Position numbers and translations under genes: made by a program | In this document: positions 1-13,400 of the stretch, piece after piece | Layout of the letters: each line of letters opens with the position of its first letter | How positions within the stretch are numbered: the stretch's first letter is position 1 | NCBI GenBank assembly: GCA_023653785.1 | Contig: JAMKCH010002959.1 | Coordinates: forward strand, 1 to 64,000 | Direction: 5' to 3' | DNA length: 64,000 bases | Origin: Ophioderma brevispina | Lineage: Eukaryota; Echinodermata; Ophiuroidea; Amphilepidida; Ophiodermatidae | Notes under the pieces: generated by a model | What the model saw: only the letters and a program-made list of their open reading frames with translations | The model's database searches: none | What the model was told of the DNA's origin: nothing

Positions 1-1250
1 GTACATTCTAAACTGTTCAAGAAATTATGAGCCGCAGTATAGACAAACGTGTGCTAAAAAACTAATGCACAGTGCAGCTTTGGGGCATACTGTCATTTTA
101 GTCTTATTGTATTGTTATTGTTGCGATTGTAAGTTTTTTATTCAGTGCCAATGCCTGCACCTACTCTCATGTGGATCTCTTTGGATTTACCAACTATACG
201 CTCTGTCAGAATTATTCAGAGATGTTTACCGTGTGCCGAGCGTGACGTACGTCAACACCGAAGTGAATGCTGATTGGCTTGTTTGAGTAGGTGGGCCTTC
301 CGATTGGTTAAACGCGCATGAGGCCACCCATATAGGCTCCAACCCCTTTCACACAGATATTACGGCATGCACATTGCCCACCTCTGAACAATTCTGACAG
401 CAACTTTAGTAGCATATGGAAAAAGTGGGGTGAGGGAGAGACAGGGTCCTGGGTCCATCTCACCTAAATTCACCAGTCCCTTCTATGTCCCACTAACTTT
501 TGAAACAGATCCTGAATCAGATTTGGATCAGACACTGAATTAACAAGTGCATCCCCCACCTAAGTTTTGCAGCATCTGCTGCACTGATTAGTAGAAAGGC
601 AATGCTCTAAACTTTGTTAGCATGGATTTTTCCCAATATGAAAATCCAATATACATGTACCTCAGATCAACTAAAAGGATTTAACCTAGTATGTCATCAA
701 AGAATAAAAGTTGGCAAACTTTTAGCAGAGTGGACTTTGACTTCTCAGGAAAAAAAATGTCATATTATTTGAAGATTTATTTTTGCAAAAACTGATATAC
801 TCCATTTCCTAACATTTTGAGATAAGACCATGTTGTACTATACTGGCTTTAAATTGATACACTGCTTTCAATATTCTAAGTTAAACTCTTCAAGTTACTG
901 TCAGATGTATACCTTCTCATTATTTGCTTTATAATTGGCTAGTTATTTTCACCAGTATCTCAATTTGGAAAAAAATTGATATATTGGTATTTGTAAATGA
1001 ACTCTTCATTTGTTTAGTTCAGTGTGACTTACTATCATGAATTACAATTTGGAAAATTGATATATTGGTATTTGTAAATGAACTCTTCATTTCTTTAGTT
1101 CAGTGTGACTTACTATCATGAAATTCTTTCTAAATACATACATGAGATATCAAATTGATTGTTAATCACATTTTGGTAAAATCAGGTTATAAATTAACCT
1201 GAAAACCAAGAACCAGGTAATTAATCAATTAAAATTCTTTCACCTCACAG
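1..1250. other. Intron or 5' flank of the CRYZ-like gene, no gene seen
   Basis: No exon could be supported here. The first CRYZ exon, with the start codon and roughly the first 35 residues, is not recognisable and probably lies upstream of the window. The stretch ends in a pyrimidine-containing tract and a CACAG acceptor at 1246-1250. The only structure seen is the 84-base direct repeat listed separately. Confidence 0.5.
961..1123. repeat. 84-base tandem duplication
   Basis: Two adjacent near-identical units start CAATTTGGAA at 961 and CAATTTGGAA at 1045. Both run through GGTATTTGTAAATGAACTC and end at ACTATCATGA. They differ by a few bases, chiefly the length of an A run, which suggests a recent local duplication inside the intron. 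Confidence 0.9.
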
Positions 1251-1403
1251 GTGTTAATCAAAGTCGGAGCAATAGGAGTAAATCCTGTGGATGCTTACAT
1301 CAGGTCAGGTCAATATGCAAATTTACCCAATCTTCCATGGACGCCAGGTGCCGACTGTTCTGGGACAGTGGAAAGTATCGGACAGCTAGTCACCAAAATT
1401 AAG
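1251..1403 (+). CDS. CRYZ: CRYZ-like exon a, catalytic-domain N-terminal part
   Basis: There are 51 codons in phase 0, preceded by acceptor CACAG and followed by donor GTAGGA. The translation runs [20 protein letters not shown] and on through the [16 protein letters not shown] stretch, the family's conserved N-terminal GroES-like fold. The [11 protein letters not shown] segment matches the V-N-P-V-[DE]-x-Y-I-R-S-G signature of zeta-crystallins. There are no lesions. The end IKAAG-like junction passes in phase to the next exon (ACA GGA GAC, TGDRV). Confidence 0.93.
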
Positions 1404-4400
1404 GTAGGATTTGAGTTAGATTGAGCAATTTTAGCAGTCCTCTCTGCCCTCTTCACAATGTGTTTGTGAGGGTGAAAAATAGTTTTATTCATAATAGGTC
1501 ATTGTACTTGTAAATATTACAAAGAAAACATAACAGCTGTAAATTTGTAAAAGGATTAATTGATCAGTTTTTGTATCAGTGAATAATTCATTCAGCAGTT
1601 AGAATTGGGATCTTTCCTTTTTTATAGCATTTCAGGAAAGACCAACATTTTGTAGATTATATAGTTCTAATTTTCAGCATGATTCTACCTGTATTTAAGT
1701 TGTGTACACGTTCCAATTGCCAGAATCGGGCACCTGATTTAAAGGCTGACTCAGAGATTTCCCAATGAGGGCACACTAATTTTTCAAACAAATTATATTT
1801 TTTGTATAGACATAATGCTTGTCCATATACTAATCACTGTGTTAAATAACTAAGCTCAAATGGAAGTCCTTCATATAGAAAATCACACCTTTGTTATAAA
1901 ATTCCGGATCCGGAACTTTCGTTATACATGGTATCCTATGGCACTGTAGGGTGTGCATAAATGTTAACTGCATGAAAACGAAAAAACCCGATTCCTCTCT
2001 AACTTTGGAATTGAGCATTTTAGGTAAGTATATTTAGTTATAGATGACTATTTTTAATTACTACACAAAAAAAATTATATTTCAAAATCTCTGAATCAGC
2101 CTTTAAAGGAGAACCGTACTAAGAATAACTTATACAATATACGCTATAAAAATAATTATTGAACACATATTGAGTGGTTTCATGGAAAAACGGAATTATA
2201 CTAACCATAAAAATGAATAAAAACATTTTGTCTGACCACGCGCTATTTGAATTTCGCACTAGTGTATATGGGATATGTATACGTGTTATGCGATGCCGGC
2301 GGCACAGTAGTGTCATACACCTTCACACGTGACGCTTTCATAATGTGTATTTACTATGGCATGTGTGACTCAAACGTGCCGACCGTATCGCATAACACGT
2401 TATACAATAGCGCAAACTTTAAATAGCACATGGTCAGACAAGATGGTTTTCATTCATTGTTATGGTTAATATAATTTAGTTTTTCGATGAAACCACTCGA
2501 TATGCGGTCAATAATTATTTTACAGAGTATATTGTGTAATATTATTCGTTGTACGGGTTCTCCTTTAACCAGAAGTAGTCTATTTTAATATCATATGAAA
2601 GGTACTATTGCAGTAAAATTGGTGTACTGCACCCCACTGCATCTTGTTGCATCACAAGTTAAAATAATTTGAACTTTGTTGCACTACTGCATTGCATTGC
2701 AGCACACTGCAAGGGATTGGAGTATCAATTTTTGGTAGGCTGCATTGCAGTACTGCACTGCAATGCAGTGAAGTATGAACGGACCTTTAGAATACCTTAC
2801 TTACTCAAGTAAGATTATTAATGCATCTATTCGATTAGCATACGCAATTCCTAACTGCTATACATGTGTACTTAAGTAAGGAGTTATGAGAACCAGTATA
2901 ACATATTGGTTGATAACAGTTTCTAACTCTTCATTGGATCCCTGTTTTGATGATCCTGGGTCCACCACTGTAGGGGATAATACACATGCAGTGTTGGAAA
3001 TGGTGGACTGATACCCCTCCCATATTATACTAAGTGACTTTGTTTCTGTCCATATCCAGACAGGAGACAGAGTATACACAAATGGATCACTAACAGGGAC
3101 ATATGCTGAATACACTCTATGCAATGAGGAAAATGTCTTTCAATTGCCTGACCAATTGGACTTCAGGGGTGGTGCTTCCTTAGGAAGTCCTTACTTCACG
3201 GCTTACAGGGCACTTATGCAAAGGCAAGTATGAATATTTGTTGTAAATACAAGACATCATTTTCTGTCTACTTTTTTGTTAGGAATAAAGCAAAAGGTTT
3301 ACAAAGTAAAAAAAAAGTATTAATGTGACTATTTCATAGAAGTCCAACCTTCCTTCCCATTTTCTGATGTAGACTAAAACAAAATTGGTGTACTTTTAAT
3401 GTAATTGACTTTTGACCCCTTCCCCTATTAAAACTAATTACTTTTACAGGACTTCATCAATCATTTGATTGATTCCCTTAAAGGGATTAGCAGCGATTTG
3501 CTAATCCGAAACATCGAAAAAATCATAAAAATTCATATTTTTGTATTTTTGTTATTGGCATGGATATGCCAACGTACCCTGCAAGTGGTTGGCTTGAAAT
3601 CCGTGTATTAAAGACAAGGCAGTACTTTTTATCTGATTCTGTAATTTCTATACGTGCGTATCAAAATTCCGACTTGAGATCAAAAAAGCCTTTCCCGGTG
3701 AATATCCCACATTTTAAGCGTTATATTGTGCACTATGATCAATACAGTTTAACCTCAAACACAAACATTATTGATGGTTGTTCATTCTGTTCTGGTGTAA
3801 ACCGCAATCACCTGTTTAGTGTAGATTTTGAGACGCCATGACTGTATGTTTATTTGTGGGAGACGGTATGACAAATTTCCTCAAATACTTCTTTTTTGTC
3901 ACTATTTGGTGGTTAGCAGTTATATGGAATTGTACACACTTATTCCTGATTTAAAGAAATGCATTTCCACATTTTTCGATTCTCTCGCAATGTCGCTGCT
4001 AATCCCTTTAAGAAGAGACACAGTTGTTTGACCCTATGCAAATTGTCTCTTTTGTTTGTTTGTTTCTTTATTTTTGTGGACAATTGAATTGATATACATA
4101 TGTAAGTAAGCACATGCAAGAGCTATCACTACTGTCAAAATTAGACAAATCCATTGTGGGAATCTTACCATATAGATCTACAAAGGTCATGATTTGTATG
4201 TTATAGCACCCTCTATTGCCCAATCCCCATAGAAGAAGTTCCCCAGAAGAAAATATGCTACTTCTAATGGTGATTATTAAAAATAATACTTTCTGTATTT
4301 TGTGTTACAGAGCTAAGGCAAGACCAGGACAGACAGTATTAATACATGGTGCCAGTGGATCAGTAAGTTCAATGTGATCTGTCCCCAACCCCCCAAAATG

Positions 4401-7400
4401 GTCCTTTTTGGAGACTTTATGAACATCTCACTGCAATAAAGTGGACTTTGGGTGGAATATTCTCTTGGACAAAAAAAATTAGACATTTCCCCCCCCCCCC
4501 AAAAAAAAAAAATGCCAAAAAAACCCAGCAAAGTGGACCTTTCCCCCTATTGTGGAATTTTTGGGTGCCCCTTTTTTCTTGCAGCAGCCATCTTGTAACA
4601 AAAGCGAAGCTCAGGTGGCTATGCATATAACCTGCACACCAATACGTGCACTTCAAATTTGACACAAACACTTCTTCACAAGCTGCAGTTGCCCCAGCCA
4701 CCCAAGCCTCATGTACCAATATATGTTGTCATCATAGAGCAGATAAATTTACGATCTATGCAAGTCAGCCTAGTGCTCATGCTTCACCTATTGGGCAAGT
4801 ATGGAGTAGCCACGAGGGTGGGTATTGTAGAGTAGACATGTCACTGTGCATGTAATAACTGTGCACCTAAGTACTGTGTACTTTGGAAGCCCAATCTTGC
4901 GCCTACTGCTTCTCAACTGAGCTAGGGTGTACTGTGCAGTAGCTGCCACTGTTGGCAAGGAGTAGCTGTTATATAGGTTACCATGCAAGTAAGAATCTGC
5001 CTGTGTAAACACCAATGTAGAGGTCTAGATAGCAAAATGGATGACCTTTTTAAAGGGACGCTTAACATGTTCCATGCAGGAAGTGCCCTATGATGAAAAG
5101 GTTGTATTTTACTGCATTTTCTAGATGATGATGATTTCATGGATGATTCAAGTGGTTTTGTTGTGCAAATCGGGTATGGCTGTTTATTAGTGACTCTTAT
5201 GAATTTAGCAGACTTTAACGGAATAAAGTCTGCTGAATTCATCAGGGTTACTAGTGATCCAGGGTCACGGGCCATACCGGTGCAAATCCCTCCCTCCCCC
5301 CTCCCGGGTTTATTTTGCACCTAGAAATTTTTACAGTGGGTATTTTTTGTGAATCTAATCAATCTTCCGTAGAAAAGGGGAGTTTCCAAAACCTGACCCA
5401 CCGGACACACTTTTTTCTGACACACTTATGAATTCAGAAACCCTTCACGGAATAAAGACAGGTTTATTCCGTTACGGTTTCCGAATTCATAAGTGTGTCA
5501 GAAAAAGTGTGTCAGATGGGTCAGGTTATGGAAACTCCCATATAAAAGAGCCTAGTAAAGAACTTCAATCCCTGCAAGTAAGATTTAAGAATCAAAGAAA
5601 GCCTCACTCATCTAAATTTGTGAAATTAGATGCAAAATTGTGTTGTTTACTGTATACAATTTAGGATAATTTCTGCCCTACTACTCTCAGAAGTATTGAC
5701 CCAAATAGTATCTAAATTCAAATATTTGGTGCTTGCCTGGAAAAAGTGCGGGAACTGGGAACCTGATTCCCGGGAAATCTTCCTATTTGGAGGGAAATTT
5801 TTGTCACGTAAATAAAGAAATACATAAGAATTGAAGAGAAATTTTTGCTATCTTGGAGGGAAATTTGGCTGTGTTCCCAGGAAATTTGGCATTTTTTCCA
5901 GCCCTGAATTTTGGTGTTTAATGTAAACTTCATTTATTAATTGCCTTATTGCTATTAAATATCCTTTGAACTTGGTAATATTATTTTTTGTTCGCTTGTG
6001 TTCTTACCAGGTTGGCATGGCAGCAGTTCAGTTTGCCCGTGCCTATGGCATGACAGTACTAGGCACTGCTGGAACAAATGAAGGCATGGCCCTTGTGAGA
6101 CAGTTTGGTGCACATTTTGCCTTTAATCATAAGGAAGAGGATTACATGGATCAAATTCTTGTAAGTGTTCACGCTGTAATTGTCCCCGCCGAACGAGTTC
6201 GGAACAAGGGACTATAAAATGAGCAGCGTCCGTTCTGTCCTTCCGTCTTGTTCGTGTCCGTCCGTCTGTGATCAAATTTTAACAACCACTTTGTCGATTT
6301 ATCTGGAGTTTCCGTAAGGGCAACAATGAGTAAGCTTGGTGAAAAAGCGGGTTGATGTAGTTCTCTCGACCGTGATAAGGCTTTGGGGGGCCGTAAAATA
6401 TGCTAATTAAGTATCTAATTTGCAATAATTTATGAAATTTTCCTCTGCAGTCCTGTGTAACAAGTTTTCTGGATTTCTGTAAGGTCATAAAATGATGTAA
6501 CCTTAGTGGAAGGAGCGGTCTGAAGAGTTCTCGACCTGATAGGATTGTTGGGGGCGTATTTTGGGCAAATTGCTTCAAATTATTCAAATGACTAATTAAT
6601 ATGTAAAAATCAGCGTCATTTGCTATATTTTGACACTGTACATTGATGCTCAAATTCTTGCGCTGGCATGAATCCTATCATGGGGCAACATTTTTTTTTG
6701 CAATTTGAAAGTAATGGAATATATATGCGGGCTTAGGTACGCAAATGAGCTAATTAAATATCTTATTGCTGTATCTCTGAAATGGGACGTCGGATAGGCA
6801 AAATTTCCTTCGCGACTGAGACTATGCCATAGGGGAGTGGGTGGGGTATATTGGGGAGGGGTTATGTATTGCAGGGTTGTTGGGAGGTTGTGGGGTGTGG
6901 CGGTTTTTTTGGGCGAGGGGGTGTTGTATTGTGGTTGGAGGGGTGTTGGGTTTTTGTCATGTTTTATGTAATTGTGTGTTAAAAAGTTTAATAAATAAAT
7001 AATTTTTGCTTTTTTGTCTTCTTTTTTATCTCCTAATTTGCTGTTTTGCGTCTTTTGTCGTTTGGAAATGTTTTGCCGGTTTTTTTTGTTGCGTGTCTTG
7101 GTCTTTTTTTGCTGTTTGTTTGTTATTTGACGGCGGTGTTATTGAGTCTACCTGTTTGATGATGTTTTGTAGTTTTTGTTCCTGATGTGTTTTGTTTTCT
7201 TTGTTTTCCTCCTCTTTTTTTTCTTTGGGGTTTGTTTTTCTTTTTTTCTTTTTTTTTTGTTTGTCTTTGATTTTTTTTCGGATTTTTTGGTTTTGTTGTC
7301 CTTTTTTTTTCTTTTTTTGGGGGTGTGGTGCGGGGGTAGGCTGTTGTAGGTGCATTATCAATGTTAGTGGATCGCAATTCGGCGGGGACATATGTTTACG

Positions 7401-10400
7401 GCATCCGCGCAAATATCGAGTTCACCCTTGTTTTTTCCTCGTCTTGATTGGTACATACATGTAGATTTTCTGTTGAAACATCGGAGTACAGCGTCATATT
7501 CAACACTGCTGTTTTAAAATGGTGGGCTGTCAGCACAGGTGGCGGAACCACTTGCAATCCTGATGTTCATTGAGTGTGTATGTAATGTGCATATAGTATG
7601 GTTGTGTGTCACTAAAGTTTTTTTTTTATATGGAGCGGCCCACAGCGTAATTATTCTTTTGAATATAGTGAGGTGCAAAGCCGAGAACTGCAAAATTTCT
7701 AGTTTGGTTTGTTGTTTAAAGGGTAAGCATAAATAAAATAAAAAGCTGTTGTATTGGGTTTCTTTGTTACTGTATGTATTGCTAACATACACTGTTATAT
7801 TAATATTTAAAGGGGCATTTCACATGATCCACAGCCCGTCCCCCGATTTAACGCTAAAAAATGTTGAGATTTTTTTATCACCTTAACCACCAGATTACCC
7901 TATTTTCTGACACACGTTATGAATTCCCAACAAACCTCTTCAACGGAATAAAGACAGGTTTATTCCGTTACTGTTTCCGAATTCATAAGTGTGTCAGAAT
8001 GGTTCCAGGTTATGGAAACTCCCATATAAAGAGACTAGTAAGAATTCAATCCCTCAATTAAGATTTAGAATCAAATAAAGCCTCACTCATCTAAATTTTT
8101 GTGAAATTAGATCAAAATTGGTGGTGTTACTGTAACAATTTAGGATAATTTTCCTGCCCCTATAGTCCTCAAGAAGTATTTACTCAAATGTATCTAACTT
8201 CAAATAGTTGTGCTTCCTGGAAAAAAGTGCGGGAACTGGGACCCTGGTTCCCCGGGAAAATCTTCCCTATTTGGAGGGAAATTTTTATACACGTCAAATA
8301 TAAATACAAAGAATGGAAGAGAAATTTTGCTATCTTGGAAGGACAATTTGGCTGTTTGTTCCCAGGAAATTTTGGGCATTTTTTCCAGCCCTGATTTGGT
8401 GTGTATGTAAACTAACACTAACTTCATTTATTAGTTGCCTTATTGGCTATTAAATATCTTGAACTTGGTATATGATTTTTTGTTCGCTTGTGTTCTTACC
8501 AGTTTGGCATGGCAGTCAGTTTCAGTTTTGGCCCGTGCCTATGGCATGACAGTACTAGGCACTGCTGGAACAAGAAGGCATGGCCCTTGTTGAGACAGGT
8601 TTGGTGCACATTTTGCCTTTAATCATAAGGAAGAGGATTCATGGATCAAATTCTTTTAAGGTGTTCACTCGTCATAATTGTCCCCGCCGAAACGGTTCGG
8701 AACAGGGACTAATAAAATGATCCACGTCCGTCCGTCTGTCCGTCCGTTTGTTCGTTTCCGTCCGTCTGTGATAAAAATGTTACCCGACGTTGTTATACGA
8801 ATTATCTGGAGTTCGGTAAGGGCAACATTGAATGTAACGTGGTGTAAAAGCGAGTTTATGAGTTCTCGACCTGATAAGATTTTGGGCGTAAAATATGCCT
8901 AATTAAGTATCTAATTTTGCAAATTATGAAAATTTTCACTCAAGTCCTTGTACAAGTTTTCTGGAGATCTGTAAGGCATATAATGAATGTACCTTGGTGG
9001 ACGGAAGCGGGCTGAATAGTTTTCTCCCTGATTATATTTTGGCGTATTTTGGGCAATTGCGATTCAAATGAGCTAATTAATATGCAAAATCAGCGTAATT
9101 GCTATATTTGTTGACACTGTAATTGGATACTCAAAATTCTTTTTCTTTTCTTCTCTGCATGAAAGCCTATCATGGGCACATTTTTTCTTTTTGCAATTGA
9201 AAGTATGGAATATATTGCGGCTTATTTTGTAAAGAGCGTAATAAATATGCGTATTTGCTGTATCTCTGAAATGGTACGTCGATAGCAAAATTCCCTTCGC
9301 TACATGAGACTGTGCCATAGGGGAGGGGGTGGGTATTGGGGAGGGGGTTATGTTTGCGGGTGTTGGGAGGTGGTGGGGTGTGGCAGGGGTTTTTGACGAG
9401 GGGGTGGTTGTAGGGTGTTGAGGTGTGTGGGTGTTTCACAATCATTTGTGTTAGGGAGGGGGTGTTGCGGGATGCTAGGAAGTGTTTGGGGAGGGGTGGA
9501 GTATTGGGGAGGGGGAGGGTTAGGGTGTTGGGTTTTTGGATGGAGGGGAAGTGGCGTGTTTGCGGTGGGTGGGGGAGGGGAGGCGTGTTATGGAGTATAA
9601 AGGGTTGGGTGTTGCAGGGGTGTTAAGGATGGGTGGTGTAGGTGTTTGCAGAGTGTTGGGCGGGGTGGGTTTTTGCGGGGTGTAGGGGGGTGTTGCGGGT
9701 GGTTGGGGAGGGGGATTGGGTGTTTTGGGCAGGGTGTTGGGAATGGGTGGGGTTGGTTGCTGTGGGTGGGGTGTTGTAGGTGCATTTATCACATGTTAGT
9801 GATCCGACATTCGGCGGGAACAATAATTTTAAACCCCAACAAGCATCGCGCAAATACAAAGTTCACCTTGTTTTTTCTCTGTCGGGCGGGGACATACTGT
9901 AGAGTGGTTTCTGTTGAAACAGGCGCGGCATATTCAACAACTGCGGTTTTTTATTGGGGCTGTCAGCACAGGGTGCAGGACCACTTGCCATCTGATGTGC
10001 AGTGTATGTGTGTATGTATGCATATGTTTGTTTGTGTCACTAAGTTTTTTTTAAATGAGCGCCCACAGCTTATATCTTTGAATATAGTGGAGTGCGCAAG
10101 CCGAGAACAGCAAAATTTATTAGTTGGTTTTTTGTTGTTAAGGGATAACCATAAATAAAAATAAAATAAAAAAGCTTTGTATTGTTTCTTTGTTACTGTA
10201 TGGATTGCTACATACCTGTTATAATTTATATTAAAGTGGCATTCCTGATCCAATCCTCGTCCCCGATTTTCCTAAAAAATGTTGAGATTTTTGTATCACC
10301 TGAACCGTAAGCCTCGTAATCCCGTGTCCTCATCTTACGTGCAACTTCGGGTCGAATCTTTAAGAAATTCGCAATTTTTGGGTATTTTTCAGAAATTACA

Positions 10401-13400
10401 GCACAGTAGGCGTATGGGACCGTCGAAACAACACTTTTTCATAAAACAAAACCACAAGATCAGGATCAGCTTCAAATTTTGAGAACCGCTTTCTTAATAT
10501 ATCTGGACAATGAATAAACAGAAGGTGCTGAAATCCCGAATGCACTTTAAGTGTTACTTGCAACAAACTTGCAAAATATTCTTACAAATTAAATTTTACA
10601 GTATACAATATGCCTGAAACGCTTTTGTATGACCTGGAATTTGTGAATTTGAACATTATGACAAAACCATAAAGTTGTATGATAAATTTAGTTCACAACA
10701 TTTCTTTTGCTTTTGAATTTTCCCAAAAAAACCTGTCTCACAATAAACCCTTGATCAGTTTCTTTCTTTCCGTTTCTGTAATATCTCTCTCTGCATAGAC
10801 TGCCACAGAAGGATATGGAGTAGATGTTGTTATAGTAGAGCTAGCTACATGTTAACTTACAGAGAAATTTAGAGTTGACTAGCCTTGGGTGAACATTAGC
10901 TGTAAGATTTCATACAAATCAGAGTTAAAGGATGCTGGTAACATTCACCTACATAAAAGTTAATCTACCACCTGATGATACACTTCTCGTGATTGGCTCA
11001 TTCAGGACACAACATGAGACAGCCCTCTGAGTAATCAATTAAAATAGTTGGTCTTATATATCTCTGTGTAAACCATACCACCATTCTTTCAGTTTTCTCT
11101 GATTTTGCTCATACATATATTACCATCCAAGTACCAATCAAAATAGTGCTTAGATGCTGAGAGATAGGCAGGTAGTGCTCCGGAAGAGTAAATTTGGCCA
11201 AATAAAAACATAGCCACATCTCAAAAAATACTTTACCTACCAACTTGAATTCCATGTTTTGTATACAATAAGATTTACATATTCATAAATCATTTAATTC
11301 CAGAAAACCATAACTGTTGTTGACTAATTGCTTGAGATGAATATCTATATATAATGATTCTATGATGTGCTAAAAGCAAGAGAGACTATCTGCATATTAT
11401 ATACCTCATTTAAAGATCCCCTGTCATCTGATTGGTTAAATGAGGGCCACCTAGATTAACTACTCACTCGTAAACTTAAGAACACATCTTAGGCATTGCC
11501 AATTGCTATTGCCCTCAATAGTAATGCAATGCCCCCCCCGCTAAATTTGAACTTTATAGTCTCTCAACATGACTGTAGTAACCTCCAACAATATACTGCA
11601 AACTTAGTTCCACCATAGGCTGAGCAGAGATGGTAAATTTGACCCTATCGCACTACGACCTCTTCTTCAACACCCTTCCCCCAGGCCAGGTGAAACGTGA
11701 ACACACGGCGTAAACAAACCATTCCATTTTGGATGAATTATGGCTGAATCCAGCCATATTTGCCTGAGGAAGGACTTTGACATAGAGGCGCTGATAGTGT
11801 GACCACAAAAAAACAGGTCAAGTATGCTACAATAATTCAAGGAATATCTCGCTGGGAATGGGGACATCGCGGGATGGAGACATCCATGTGATCACTTCAA
11901 GCTGTCAAAAATTGGAACTTTAATGCATTATTTGCTAAATTCTATGTATCCGCTCGGTCAAGAAATGAGCTAAATAGTTTAAAAATAGTTGATTTTTAAT
12001 TGTTTGTTTTCTAATAGCATAAAAAAAGGGCCTAGTATAGTGGGAAAAGAATTTTAGATTGTGCAATAACCCTGGTGAATTCGGCATGACAAAATCAATG
12101 TTCATGATGTTGAACTTGAAGGATTTGGTGCAGAATACTGATTCATACTGTATAGTGGTAAATAACCAAGGCCTATTCTGAATGTGCGTTAACCAATAGA
12201 TTACAGACATCTTTTAAATCGGTATATAAAACAAATATTGACTGCTATTTTTCGAGGGCAATGGTCAAAATTATAGGCCCCTCTGTGATCTCGAAACCAT
12301 ACACTATGCCCCTCAGCTTCGCTTCGGTCGGTGCTAGTTAATGGTTTTTTGAGATCACCGGAGGGTCTATAATTTTTACCATGCCCCCTTCAAAGCATCA
12401 ATAGTTGTATACTATAAGTCAATTGCTGTCCCAATTATTCCCATAATAAAACATATAAATAGTTTTAATATCGACACTTTAAAGCCATGCTCCTTCCACA
12501 ATACAGTATCAAATAAACCGATGTGCACCACATTTCAACAGCTAGTCTATACGGATATGAGTCAAATGAAACACCAACATTTTTCACATCCAGGTTGCAC
12601 TTTAATGGCATATTTGTCGCTTCCAAGCATAAAAGACACCTAAACTGTCCACCAATTATACAATCCAATTTTAAAAAGATCTTCTTGCACTCACACAAGT
12701 TCTTTTTATTTAATATATTGTTCTGTGTACAGGGTTCCCAAAAAAGTGGTGCAAGCATAAACCGATAAACCTTCGAATTCTCAAAAACTACTAAAGCTGT
12801 GAATTTCCCTTTTCATAGTGAATATTAATGCTAACTTTCGTATAAATTGTGCAAATCCATGACAATCCCCCACAGCAAAACACAAGATATGAATGATTAT
12901 TAAAGGCCACCTGTTTTTCACCCATTCCATTGGATTTACACAGTTAATATAATTTGTCGTTCTGCCTGTGGGTGAGCGATTTCCAACACCTTGAATGTAC
13001 TGCTGTATTCAGGTATCCATTTAAATATTAACTTAGGAAATACAACATCCAGATATTATTTTGTTAGATTTATTATGGCAAATAGGCATTAGGAATAATA
13101 AACATGCAATGAGGGAGCCCGACGCATATTCTAAAAAAATGTATGATCAACACAATCAAAACTTTGCCGTATGTCTATTTGTTCTCTACCTGTGCCGTTT
13201 TTGTCAGAAATATAAAACTTGTAGCTAAGTCATTGTAAGTGGCACATGTGTTTAAATGTCATAGTCACATTCTTTTTGCAAGAAGAAATTAAAATCATCC
13301 TTAGTGGACATAAAGTCTTTGCTCGCAGTACCTGCTTGCCTGGCATCTTTTGTCTCAGACCCAAAGTGTCCTGACACAACAGATACGATTTTCTTAAGTT

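Larger units (their letters stand above)
5415..10310. repeat. 2.4-kb tandem duplication (5415-7902 and 7903-about 10310), probably an assembly artefact
   Basis: The order foldback core, CCTGGAAAAA element, CRYZ exon d, TGTCCCC element and start of a TTAA MITE occurs twice. The second unit begins mid-arm in the foldback, and the first unit breaks off mid-element in the MITE at about 7902. In the duplicated exon I count about eight indel events against about two substitutions over roughly 155 bases. Biological decay gives mostly substitutions, whereas uncorrected long reads give mostly indels. A true duplication remains possible. Confidence 0.8.

Noticed and set aside
9520..10158. Long open frames on both strands (up to 170 codons) near 9.5-10.2 kb
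   Set aside because: They lie in the G-rich tail and flank of a mobile element; the proline- or glycine-rich translations follow from composition.
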